Of a stretch of DNA of 64,000 nt, positions 1-12,600 are shown one piece after another. Position 1 is the first letter of the stretch, and each line of letters opens with the position of its first letter. Made by a program: the position numbers and the translations under genes. The notes beneath the pieces were generated by a model. It was not told the DNA's origin. It saw only the letters and a program-made list of their open reading frames with translations, and did not search any database. The DNA comes from Rotaria socialis (Eukaryota; Rotifera; Eurotatoria; Philodinida; Philodinidae), in NCBI GenBank assembly GCA_905331475.1, contig CAJNYU010001973.1, positions 1 to 64,000 on the forward strand. The letters are read 5' to 3'.

Positions 1-327
1 GCCTAGAATAAATCTAAAATAACTGCTAGAGAAAGCCTCAAGTTGATCCAGAAAATATTTAATGTTCATAATGTAAAACTGTTCGAAGTTGTTTTGCAAG
101 ACCATTGTATATTGGGAGACATATGATACAAGTAGAAGTATACTAGCAATATAACTTGTTATGTATTATAGATAAATTTATATGTATTTAATTAGTTGAT
201 ATCGATAACCGATCATTTATGATGCAGTATGGTGTACATACAGAGCAAAATATTGATTGTTTGGTATTCATAGACTAGTTTTAAGTAAAAAAGTGACTGC
301 ATAATGTATTTGAACGAATACATTCTT

Positions 328-511
328 TAAAAAAATCGGTTTATTACTGAACCTGTATCCAGGATAAGAGCCTTTGGGGTTTTGTACTGTTCTAGAGATC
401 CTAAAAAAGCTCGGATCTTTATCTGCTAAACCCTTTTAGGTTCTGAAAATTGGTACAAATCCCCAAAGGCTCTTATCTTGGGTACAGGCTCGGTAATAAA
501 CCAATTTTTTT
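328..511. repeat. Foldback (inverted repeat) element
   Basis: Two arms of about 59 bases (328-386 and 453-511) are near-perfect reverse complements around a 66-base spacer. The outer ends are T/A runs next to ATCGGTTTATTAC on the left and GTAATAAACCAATTT on the right. The inner parts carry CCTTTGGGG facing CCCCAAAGG. It has no coding content. It looks like a MITE or small foldback element; no clear target-site duplication is visible. Confidence 0.8.
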
Positions 512-554
512 AGAGTGTAACATCTTATATGATTTATAATAACTGTCTCAACCT

Positions 555-955
555 TCAAAATGCTCAAAATAAACTCAAAGTTGTAAAGTTGTAACCGCAA
601 AACTTTTGAAGAAAATAAACATAAACACCTTAACTATCAAAATAGTCTACAAGGTCCCAAAGAAGACATTGAAATATCATTAATGTTGAAGTGAATAAAC
701 ACCAAGAGTTGCAACTATCTAAATAGTTTACAACGACTCGAAGACGACGTTGAAACCATAAAAGTTTTCAAGAACGTAGACATTAAAATTGCAACAATCA
801 AAATAGTTTACAAGGACTCAAAGGCAACGTTGAAACAGTAAGTATTGTTAATAAAGTAGACGGCAAAACTTTCAACGATGGAAGTGCTCTACAAGGACTC
901 ACAATAGACATTTCAACGGTAAAAATTTCGAAACAAAAAGGTATGCGAAGTAATC
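555..955. repeat. Diverged tandem repeat, period about 80 bp
   Basis: The phrase ATCAAAATAGTTTACAAGG and its variants recurs at 636, 717, 797 and 877, with a weaker copy at 555, so the spacing is 80-81 bases. Each phrase is followed by a variant of ACTCAAAGACGACGTTGAAA. There are about five copies, increasingly diverged at the edges. It is a degenerate minisatellite with no consistent open frame. Confidence 0.75.
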
Positions 956-2290
956 TAGTAATTCGGTGTGTTATAGTTTGCTGGAAGTCAGTGCTAATCA
1001 CGTTAAAATATTTGTGAGAAAATAAAAAAAGATTTTTGACGTGGACAAGTCCTGAATTTCTAGTGTTTACATCCATTTTTGAAAATTTTCGTCTGGTTGG
1101 GTAGCACAAATCTTTTTTTTTATCGAGTTGAAATTGAGTCTATCAAATTGATCTATCGTTTAAACTTTAATCACCATTCATTTATATCTAACCAATACCG
1201 CTTGATAAGGTGCAAGTTCGAATTAGCTGCTATATGTCAATTCGATGATGCCGTTTGACACGAATCTTAAGTTTGATGACAGATATGTAATTACAACTAG
1301 TTAGACTCGTAGATATATCAATAATCGATTGATTGCAGAGAAAAAACTAGATTTGATATCATATGTGTCGATTTACTTTAATACATGTTTCATTTATACT
1401 AGTGTCACTTGCTACTTCAACGGATACGATTTCAATAATATTGAAATATCTAGTATTTAAGCTTCTATATACAGCTCGAAACTATATTACTAACATTCGC
1501 TCTCTACCCGTACTCGTAGTCACATGTGTGTTATTTTTATTCAAATATATTATACACATTGACACGCACACCCTATTTCGTGTTTACAACGTTGACATAA
1601 CCATGGCCGTCTGCGGTCTCCATATTTATTCCATAATTACATGTAATGAGCAATCGTATTCATCCTTCATGTATACAAAGAAATACGATCTGTTGCAGCA
1701 TATTCTATGTGTATATACAACTTTCGTACCGTCAAGGTCATCTATCCTCTCCACTTTCGCTGCGTATTTGTTCCGACAAGATCATGTTTCTTCAGATAAG
1801 ACGTAGACATATTAGCAGTTAAAATAAAGCTATTTAACGCTCAAAAATACGATTGTGTACAGAAGAATACAATCGTTGATTAGCTTTTCAAACTTCCACA
1901 TTCTTCTATTTTACCGCTCGTACATTATTTTATTAAAATCAAACGCCTTATTGCCTTTTAAACGCGATGTAATTTAACATATTTTATTCAAAAAGAAAAA
2001 TGTCATAGTATGCATACTTTTAAATCACGACAATGTGAAATACGTTATGCTGCATGGAACTTGCTCTAACATAGACATACGGCGCATATAGTTTTGTAAA
2101 GTTCATATGTCTTCAAACGCTTTCTTTTCGAATATAATCGTTCTGTAATGCGTTTTACATCAATATAAGCTAATAGTTATATAACATTTCTGAGTCGCTG
2201 ATGCACTCTAAAAAGTAGTTTGCTCCATGAAGTATTCATAGTTCATTCATTTTCTCTTCTTTCAGATACTAGTATTAAAACGTGCCCATC

Positions 2291-5200
2291 ATGGCAACAT
2301 TCAGTGAGTTACTAGGTGAACGATTACTTCAGCACAATATCGATGGATCTGACCAGATCATAAGCTACATTTCCACCCATGAACTCGAGGGCAAGACCAT
2401 TGGGCTCTATTTTTCGTAAGCTAGTTCTTATTACTTTTGATTGATGCATTCAGTCATTTTTAAGTGGTCACTGGTGTGGGCCAGCTCGAGCTAACACACA
2501 GAAATTGGCTGAGATATACAAGAGTATTTATGAAAATGTGAAAGACAATTTCGAAATCGTATTTATATCGTCGGATAGAGATCAGAGTAGCTTCGACAGC
2601 TATTACAACGGAATGCCATGGAAAGCTTTGCCGTATTCAGGTATGTTGCTTTTTTGTTATTTCAAAAATTAAGATAGCTAAATCAAAATATGATGAATAC
2701 AATTTTGGCATTACTGTATCAGACATCAGAAAACAAAAAAGATTCTGTATCTGTTTAGTGTTATCATGAGGATATTGAATAGAAAAACGAATAGAGTGTC
2801 ATATCAAATATATCCTAGTTCATTTGTATTTTCATATTGGGCCAGTTTTTATCACGAGTGAACTCGAATATAATAAAAAATAGCTCAATTAATGCAGCTC
2901 AGTGGCATTTTCCCAACTAACGCCAGCGAGAGCGAAAAAAAAATCATTACAATTTGCAACATTCTCTTCAAGTTTACTATACAGTACTGTACGTTAACTG
3001 AACTTAGCCCCAGCTAATAGCATACTCACGTCTCCTCGAAGTCACTGCTGAAGTTTTGCATTTTTTTAAAGTTTGATCAGTACGGTAAGCAAATGCTCTT
3101 TTTCATAGAACAAACTCGTGCTGACGAAATCAAAAGTAATTACGATGTACGAACTATTCCAGAATTAGTTATTCTGTCTCCAACTGGCGAAGTTCTCTAC
3201 TCAAATTGTATTAACGAAGTAAGCGGTGAAGGTGCCGAATTCTTTCGACAATGGTATTGTGGTAAGTATTTGTTTGATAACAATACATTAGCGCATGGTT
3301 GATTCTATGCAGCTGTTTTTCATTTACGCAGAATATCAGTCGAGATATTATTCCACTTCTCATGAAAGTTAAGGCTCGAAGTAACTTCAAAGAAACTCTT
3401 GAGCCAACGTTTTATTTGGAGTGAGATCACTTTGTTATGAGTTCAAAATGAAGTTGACCAATAAGTACATTGTTACTTTTTATGCAGTAAAGATTTCTTC
3501 AAACAACAAGAATCTCATATAGACGGCAAATTCAATCGGGGGATACAGATTTGTATGTATCATAAGTCGAGTCTAAATACATGTCTATCGACTTTACGAG
3601 CGTAGTTAAGAGTTTTAACGATTTACACTACTGATGAAAAGGTAATTGATATGATCAATTATCCGTAAGACATACTTTACCTTTCATATCGCTAATGAAA
3701 ATGATGACTCGGTTGAATAATTGAACAACAAAAGGAAATCATTTTGAAGTAATTTATTCCTTGAGAAAATGGTAACACAATACATTTGTGGCTCATTATA
3801 ATGGGTTTGACAGGAAGTTTAATGCAATATAGCGGAGTATTGAATATTATGTTTTTTTTTTTTATCAACATTAGTGAAGGAAAAACCGACAAAAACCATC
3901 GTAAAAGTAGAAACCACAACAACAAAGGCAGTTACAACGACTGTGTTCATTGAATTGCTCGGCGAACAATTGCTCCAGCACAGTGTTGATGAATCGAGCC
4001 AAACAACCACCTACATGCCCACCAGTAAACTCGAGGGCAAGACTGTCGGTCTTTATTTTTCGTAAGTCAGCTATTATCAAATTTATTGATGCATTCCATT
4101 TTTCTAAGTGGTCACTGGTGTCAACCTTCACGAGAATTTACAGTAAAATTGGCTGAAGCATACAAGAATGCATACGAATATGTGGATGGCAAGTTTGAGA
4201 TTGTGTTTGTCTCCTGGGATAATGAAGAAAACGCTTATGAAAACTTTTACAACGAAATGCCATGGAAAGCGTTACCATTTACAGGTAGTTCTATATTAAT
4301 TACTGGGGTAACGAATTCATCATCCATACGTGAGATGATGTGTTCTTAGATAATCGAAATTTGTTTTTTGCTTACTGAAAATAGTTGGATTTCATTTGTC
4401 TAATTTACTCTTGCACTTTTCCATGAACGCTTTGAGTCATATAAATCGCACTTTCTCTTCTTTAAGATTTGGTTTCGTTATGTTATTATGAAAGTGACGC
4501 CATCTTTTCTGAGTCAGAAATCATACGACCCTAGAACTCATCCACCAATTATTCTTATGGCACATGGAAGATATAAATTGATTGATCACTTTCTCTTTTT
4601 CGGTAGATCGAACTCGCTTGTACGCACTTAACAAAAAGTATGATATCAAAGGGATTCCTTCACTGATAATTCTCTCTGCAGCTGGAGAAATTATAACCTC
4701 AAACGGCGTCGAAGAAGTATACAATAATGGTGCTGATTTTTTCCAGCAATTATCACAAGGCAAGTGTCCTTTACTTTAAAGAGTACTGTACAGAAACGTA
4801 TATGTGTTGCGTCGAGTATTTAGCAATTGATAAAAAACGTTTTACGTATGAACAAGTGTTTTAGTTTAGAAGTTTAGCATATTTCTTGAGTTTATGAGAT
4901 TTTTGCGATTTCGACACGTTTTTACAAATGTTAGCTATAACTTTTGCAGTAAAAACCTTCGACTGGTCATCAACATCAACCAATCAACAAGTAATAACAA
5001 CAACAACAACAACAACAACTCCCACCACCACAGCATTTAATCAGTTGCTCGGCTATCGATTACTCCAACACGATGGTCATGAATGTGCTAAGGCAACCAA
5101 TTACGTAAACACGACTGTATTGGAAGGCAAAGCTGTCGCCCTTTATTTTTCGTAACTTGATTTTTATCATTATTCATTGATAAACTTAGTTTTTAGTGCT

Positions 5201-7979
5201 CACTGGTGCCGGCCTTCACGAGAATTTACAGTGAAATTAGTTGAAGCATACAACAGCGTTTACGAAGATGTGAAAGACAAGTTTGAGATTGTGTTTCTCT
5301 CGTGGGACAATGAAGAAAGTGCATTTGAAAGTTTTTACAAAGATATGCCATGGAAAGCGTTACCATTTTCGGGTGAGTATCGATTTATTTATAAGACAAT
5401 GAACATAGCATTCATCATGTAGACGTCTTCTTCTTACTATTCGCAGCTCGGTAATTTTTATTAATTTAACTGCTATTTAGTTCACTTTAATGCACGAGCA
5501 CGTATGCATGTGATACTACACAGAGTGTACGAGAAAATAGATTGAATATGCGAGTTTATCATTTGACTTGAATAGTTGTTTCTCAATTACTTCCTTTATA
5601 TTTGAGATACTGGGAAATGTTCTCCATGCAACTTTCTCTGTCTGCAAGATAAGAGGAAAAGACAAAGAGAGCACATAGTTAATCAGAGCATGTAAACGTT
5701 TTTCTGCTCTCAAACCACTGATAAATAATTAAAAGAAACATATTTTGAAAGGTATGAGCTACTGCATATTTCAACTAGATCTGTTCTAATTTCGATCCCA
5801 TCGGGACCGTTTTTATTTGGTTTCGGAGAATTCTTGCTTGAATTCGCTATAAATCGGTTTACTGTTTATGAATGTCAACGGGGATGGAAAACGAATAGCA
5901 AGGTGCAAAAGTATCTTTTATGCAATATCTGTTTTGTAGTTACTTGCAACATAATTCAAGGAGTCAACAGTCTTGTCTTAAAACTGAATGCTGCAATGCA
6001 TTTGAATGTAGATAATTCAAAATTTGAAATCTCTTTACAATGAGAGAAACAAGTGATTCTAGCACTATCATTATTGGTTCTTAGCAACTGAATTTTCAAA
6101 TGTAATGTTACGCCTAATTTTCGAACACGTAAAATTAGTTTACATTCGATAGAGTAGATCTAAGACTTGCTTTCAGTGATATCCAGGTAAAGAAATAAGA
6201 GCTACGGAAGAATTCCGATAATCATGTAGTTAGTGATTCCAGACATAGCTGGAAATTTTATCAACGATACAACAACTTTGCTCTGTGTTCAAAACAATTC
6301 GAAAAATCAGGAATATCATTTGCATTCAACAAAAAATAACTATTTTGTAGAGAAATGAAATTTAAAAACAACTTCCGTAGAATAAAAAAAACAGTAGAAA
6401 TCGACATCAAAGAAGTTATCGTTGCAATAAAGAAAATTCTGTTCCAGTCAGTGGGCTCGTTTTTCTACAAGATTCAATCTAACCAATAGAAACGTAACAC
6501 TTATGCCTCACTAGAGTCAGAAAAAATCACGATGCACTACCTAATTTGCAAATACTTTTATCGCTTTCGAACCGATAAATATGATTCGCGCGTTTATTTT
6601 TTTCTCCTTAGATCGAACTCGTTTCAGCACACTCATCGAGAAATATAGTATCGAAGGAATTCCATGTTTGATTGTTCTCTCTTCCAAGGCTCAAGTTCTC
6701 ACTTCAAATGGTGTTGCAGAAATAAGCGGCAAAGGTGCCGATTGTATTCGAAGATGGTCAGGAGGCAAGTATTTATTTTTTTACATATAGAACACAATAA
6801 GGATAGGGTGTGGATGTAGACTGAATTCGGGGGTGAATTCATCTCATACTGATCAACAAGAGAGAAGGTCTATATCGTTCCAAAATACCCATAAGGTTGA
6901 AATGCATTCGACTTAGACAGTCTTCTGATTGAAAGCGTTTTACCTAAAAAATGTTGCCTGCTAAACATTTTTGGGTCGTTGCAACACGTTTTAGCATTGG
7001 GTTTCATTTTACTTTTATTGTTCATGTCATATTTTTCTAATTTTCTGTAGTATTAAATCAAAATGTGACAACAATAATGAACATGGCAGCCACAAAAAAC
7101 TTGACGACATCACTTAAGACCAAACCAACGGAAACGACAGCTCTGACTCTGTTGCTGGGTGAGCAATTACTTCAGCACAGCGCTGAAGGAAAATTCCAAC
7201 TCAATACTTACATATCTACGAGTGAACTTGAAGGCAAAACTATTGCTCTTTACTTTTCGTAAGTACACTAACGCTATATTCATTGATCGATTCCTTTTTT
7301 TTTAGTGGTCAATCGTGTCAGTCGTCCCGAGAATTTACACTTAAACTTGTTGAAATTTACAAGAGCGTTTACAAAGATGTGAAAGACAAATTTGAAATCG
7401 TATTTATATCCTATGATAAGGATGATAAGTGTTTTGATAGCTATTACAAACAAATGCCATGGAAAGCGTTGCCATTTGTTGGTAAGTTAAGACTGTTTTC
7501 TTACATTCATTCTTTGGACGCTTAAAACTACTGAAAAAGAAAGATTTTTAATGCTCGTAAATATTATGTTGACGAAAAAGGCTAGAAAAATATTGAAGAG
7601 AGTTCGAAAGAACGATCCAGCCATTTTGTTTTTACATATTGATCTGATCAGAAAATAGTTCTAATCGCAATCTTGAAAGCTCCCTATAATTTCAGTATTT
7701 ATTTCACAAGATGATTCAATCTATAATATGGAAATGCGACGTAGGAGTATCCTATTAAACTCAGAAACAATATGATTTTATTTCTTCTGAACCGATAAAC
7801 ATAGCTTGTATCTTACTTTTTGTCAGATCGAACGCGTTGGAATGCGCTCAAAACAAAATACGCAGTAGGTGGAATTCCATGTTTAGTGGTTCTATCTGCA
7901 GCTGGTCAAATTCTATGTTCAAATGGTGTACAAGAAGTGAACAGTAAAGATACCAATTGTGTTCTACGATGGGCAAGAG
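2291..7979 (+). CDS. Nucleoredoxin-like protein, four tandem thioredoxin-fold domains (N-terminal half of a predicted 1,917-aa membrane protein)
   Basis: Twelve exons: 2291-2415, 2465-2640, 3109-3261, 3875-4061, 4109-4284, 4607-4759, 4950-5151, 5197-5372, 6612-6764, 7051-7258, 7306-7481, 7827-7979. Each thioredoxin-fold domain uses three exons: LLGxxLLQH...LEGKxxxLYFS, then the active-site strand and helix ending MPWKALPF, then DRTR...GIPxLxxLS with the probable cis-proline. The nucleoredoxin/tryparedoxin WCPPC site is replaced by WCGPA, WCQPS, WCRPS and SCQSS, so every domain keeps one cysteine at most and disulfide reductase activity is doubtful. Thr-rich linkers join the domains at about residues 152, 324 and 501. 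The ATG at 2291 starts directly in domain 1 without a signal peptide, so this half should be cytosolic. The last exon ends in phase 1 and the next coding exon (9654) begins in phase 1, so I take it as the same gene as the next entry. The introns at 4760 and 6765 start with GC. All phases sum correctly. Confidence 0.8.
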
Positions 7980-9653
7980 GTAAGTTCTGTTTTATATGCA
8001 CTACACGAAAGAGAACATGTGTGATATCGTACTCTATGAAATTTGTAGGACACGCTTACTTTTACATGTAAAACTGCTCGAGTAATACTTTCTCAATTAT
8101 GAATGATGAAATTTTAATTAGAAATCTGCACTAGTTATAAATATCCATCATGATTACAGCTATTGGTCAAACTTGAAAATAGAAATATGAGTTTGACTAT
8201 TTGAACTGGATGAATTTGACTGATTTGTATTGCTTGAACTGAATGCTGTAATAAGATACAGAACTTGAGATCTGTCTCGAGTTGCGACTTAAAGCGCGAT
8301 ATCATGATAATTTTCTATAAACATTTTATTTTATTAAAAACTGACAAAAATCGATCGCCTTTCATTGTTATTCAAGTAGCTAAAGGTAATGTTGAGTAGT
8401 GAATTGCGATTCTTGTCGTTCGCAAGGTAAACCTTCGGAAAAGTAAGCTATTTCTAAATTGGTTTATGAGCAACCGAATAAATTTTCATACTGAATCTTC
8501 GAAGACCCATAGTAACAAGAGCTTCACGATGAAGTGTATTCATCTGAGGTAACTTCGATAGTTACGAGTAAATGGCCAACCATCGATATATTAAGATTTA
8601 GTTCAGATTTCTATAAATAATATCAGTAACAGATAGATGTCACATAGTTTACTTATTTTAGTCAATCTGTCGGGCGAAATTTTTTGGGGCACATTATCGG
8701 GCTTGCAAAAGTCAATAAATGCTTTTTTTATTCAATAATACATAAATAAATCCTTCTGAATATATTTACTGGTCATGATTATATAGTTTTCTTCACTCAT
8801 ACTGATTTTTGTGGAACTTACATATATTTTCGAAGAAAATAGTGAGTGTAAGTTGAATTGTTAGGTTTTTGTGGCTCCCTTGTACCCCACCCCCTCCCCA
8901 TTACAGACATAAAATATAAAAAAACTAACACTTAGATGCACTAATTAGAAATGTTTTTTGGTACAGGTCGATTACCTATGTTCACCACGACTCACATCAG
9001 TAATAAAAATCTAGTTTCACCAGCTAGCAACTAGTTTGTGCTACTATTACACTGGTTATTACTACCACCTACAATAAACAGATGAGGATTTTAATCTTTT
9101 TTTTCTCACACAAATACCTTATTCTAGAGCTTGAATCCACTTTAGTGTATTTACAATTCGCAACTTTTCATCCACTGAGAAGCTTTTATCAAAGTTTCGT
9201 TTACAAAAAAATGTATCAATTTCTCACCTGATAATACGAAAAACTATAAATTTTTCAACGATATTGGTAGCTATATCTTAAATACTGTTTAAACTTCTTA
9301 TCTTCAAAGTATCAACACGATTCGCAAAGATGAACAAAAATAAAGTTGAGACTACACAAAAGCAAATTTTCATCATACTATATCTCAAATTCAGAACGAT
9401 AGTACAGCATCGTAGAGCAAGTATTTTCATTCTATCATATGATAATATTCTCAGATCGAGCTAATTTACATCTGATAATTCTGAGTCAGCTAGCTCTGAT
9501 TATGTCAATGCTTTGCTATCGAAGTATATTTGTCGATTATATTATGCACGAGTTGAAACACGTAAAGAGCTTGTGCCATACAGTAGGGTATCGATGAGAT
9601 CACATATACACCGGAATCAGTCATTCTTTTTTGCCTATTTTTTAAATTATTAG
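7980..9653 (+). other. Long putative intron between thioredoxin and membrane/GEVED exons
   Basis: The donor GTAAG follows the fourth thioredoxin domain at the position used by the other copies, and the acceptor AG is at 9652-9653. No further exon was recognised inside. It contains one copy of a dispersed repeat (8805-8948). If the upstream and downstream exons are separate genes, a stop exon and a new first exon would have to lie here; I did not find them. Confidence 0.5.
8805..8948 (+). repeat. Dispersed repeat, copy A
   Basis: This segment matches the reverse complement of 55141-55263 over more than 100 bases. Shared blocks include TTTTTGTGGAAC, CATATATTTTCGAAGA, the GTGAG(T/C)GTAAGTT stretch, GGCTCCC, CCCATTACAGACAT and CTAATTAG. 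Small indels separate the blocks. It is non-coding, and the two copies lie in an intron and an intergenic region, as expected for an old transposon-derived repeat. Confidence 0.8.
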
Positions 9654-12600
9654 CTGGCGAAAAGACAGAAGAAATAGTTTTCAACGAAAATCAACAAGAA
9701 CCTGATGAAGAAATTCATGGGCAAGCAAATGAGAAACTTGCTAACACAGTAGATGCAAAAACTGTTAAAAGGGTGAATGAAAAACCTGTTAAAAAGGTGG
9801 CTAAAAAACGATCTAAACAGATGAATAAAGTGAGATACTCTTTTTGATGTTTTCTTCTTTGCCATTTATTGTATTTTTCCTTTAGGAGAGGCCCGTAAAA
9901 AAAGTCGTGGCCAGTAATGATGAGGAAATTCCACTGATAAATCGTAACAGAAGACTTGCACGCAAGCGATCGTGAGTATGATGTTTATAATGTATGAAAG
10001 GTTTTCATTTGTTTAAAACAATGATAGAAAACAATTCTGGTTGCTTTGTTTCGGCATCATCTGTCTGGTCATCTTTCTTATTGCGCTCCTGATGACTTTA
10101 ATTATTTGGAAAGTTTTGCCTCAGGTCCGAGAGACGACTGTGGTGGACGATAGGAAAGAAGGTTAATCGTTTTATCTCAGTCACTATCATCTTCATCTGA
10201 AATACTTCTAGACATGCATGAAATTACACTCAAAACCATCTTCAGTACAAGTTATATACTGGAAAGAAACAATCAATCGGCGAACATAAAACATATCGAA
10301 GATCTTACTGGGCAAGTAAGTCATGGAGATGATATTTTATTTTTTCAAATTTTGCCCTTTTCTTTTAGCTAAACACGAAACTGGCTGAAAATAAAATTCG
10401 TGTTCTGAAGGGCTTCTTCCATAATAATGCAACATCAAAACGATACCACAAGTCAGTAGTGATTGGCATCTTATTTCTTATTTCTTAGTTTTTGTTTCGA
10501 TGCTCATACAGGATGAACTGCGAAAATCCGTTGCACGGAAATATTCTTGAGTTAGATCTTATCGCAACGTTCTCTGATCAGTGCACTGATTCAAATGACA
10601 CGTGCAAATTAAAATTACTGGAACAGTTAAAAGATACCTTAACTCAACATTTCAATATTCCTATTACGGTTGAACTTATTGATGATCAGTCTACGACTAT
10701 CGATGTCAAGCTATGTAATATCACAGAAATCGCAGGTAAAAGTTAAGTCATCAAAGTGACAGTATCTCACATAGGAGTGTCATTCATATATTTTGGGGAA
10801 AGCATTAGTTTTAGACTTACATGACGCTTCTTTCCCTTCATAAAGTAGAAGCATTAATTCGTGTCGTGTAGGTTTATATATTTTCTATACTTCATCATAG
10901 ACGATGATCTTAAATTTAAACGCTTCCAATGAATTCGATTTGCAGAATGTACCAAGATCTATACGATCTACTGACTATTAGTGCAGACACTTCTGATTGT
11001 AGCATATCTTTTTATTTATATTTGTAGAAACAGAAAATAGCGAAAGGACAATAGCAAGGAGAAAAATAAAAACAACGACAATGATAGCAAGAATAACAGC
11101 AGGGCCAACAATAATGGAAGAAAACAGTAAGTTATTACAATTACGTTCCTAAGTTTTGAAACATTTCTATGGTCATCAGTGAGCGAAATCGTTAAGTTCG
11201 TATCGATCTTTGCTACAATTTCTGAAATATCTATCCTATTTTATAACGATAGGCTAGCATTACTATTTTTTTTACATCTAATGTACCCTAAAACTTGCCA
11301 AGGGAAGTAATTTTAAAGACTCAATAGCACAACTGTAGAATTTGTCACACTAGTCTGTTTTTCAGCCTTATCAAAATTTTCATTATATTGTATCCTTATG
11401 ATTCCATATTCAGCACTGTGTATAAAATATGAAATTATTTTTTTTATAATTCCACTAAGTTCTTCGACAAAACTTCTCGATACTGCATTAAAATGAGACG
11501 AATTTCATCATCGCACTATGTCTTTGATTTCTAATCATCAAATACCATCTCTCTATCCGAAAACCATAATAACTATTTTGTCTTCAGATTATATATTCAC
11601 ACATTTTGAGTCTTTACGCAAATTGTAATTTTTCTACTACATTCTATTTTCTTATATCATTCGCTTATTTTTGACTTCAAAAATGTTTCTACTATCATAC
11701 CCACAACTAAACGCGTCGTAGTATTGTCTTGAAGTTTTCTTTTAGTCTACTGTTTTCTTATTTTGTGTACTATCAACATTTTCGAAAACGAAAAGTAATA
11801 TTTTCTAGTCGATATCACAGCAGTACCTATCTTGGTAACTGATAGTTTCTGTTCCTTGGTTCCTGCTAAAATTATGCTTTTTGTCATGGACGGCGAGCAA
11901 GGAACAGGTATTCATGATGAAATGCAAACGACCACCGCGATCATAGATTATGATAATCAACATAATCAAACTGTTACATTGCATGAAGAGACAGTAAATT
12001 TGCTACGTATTCAGCTGGATTGTACTCAAAAATCCACTATCGATTCACTAAACTATGACTGTAGTCATGTTCATCATGTGGATGTGTGGATTGATTTTAA
12101 TGACGACGGAAATTTCGATGGAGCAGAGAATCGAGTCGATGTACGATCTCCAAACAATGGTGAGTTGCCAGTAGGAACCTACGATTTGAAAATTTCAATA
12201 CCTGCTATCGATGGTCGTCGGACGAAATATGGGTTACATCGAATGCGGATTCAAGTGATACCGAGTGACGATTACATTAGCAAATGCGGCCAAGCTGATT
12301 ACAGTGAAACACGAGAATATACAGTCAACATCATTCCGACGAGTCAAGACTCAGGTAAAATTTTCAACTGCCTCACTGTAGATTAACTGTTCGATCGCTT
12401 GAAGGAATTTCTCTTCATCTTGAAATTCACACTTTTAACTTGACATCAAGCTGGGGAAAACTGATTGCACGCAGATTTTTACTTTGAGATTATTGTATTT
12501 CAGCCATTGATGATCTCTGTGTGCAGTAAGAGATATCTGCATGGTTTTATTACATTTCTTTATATGGAATCGCTGTGTCTACAATGGATCTTTCTTTTTA

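Larger units (their letters stand above)
1..2290. other. Intergenic DNA, repeat-rich, upstream of the thioredoxin/GEVED gene
   Basis: No supported gene. It holds a foldback at 328-511 and a tandem repeat at about 555-955, listed separately. A 147-codon open frame at 1363-1806 (+) has hydrophobic, low-complexity composition with no recognisable domain, and I do not call it. A pyrimidine tract and AG at 2264-2265 lie 25 bases before the ATG of the next gene and could be a 5' UTR or spliced-leader acceptor. Confidence 0.6.

Noticed and set aside
1363..1806. 147-codon open frame on the plus strand
   Set aside because: No recognisable domain, hydrophobic low-complexity composition, and no splice or conservation support; it could arise by chance.
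5834..6043. 69-codon frame inside an intron of the thioredoxin-domain gene
   Set aside because: It does not resemble any domain of the gene and no flanking splice sites keep the frame.
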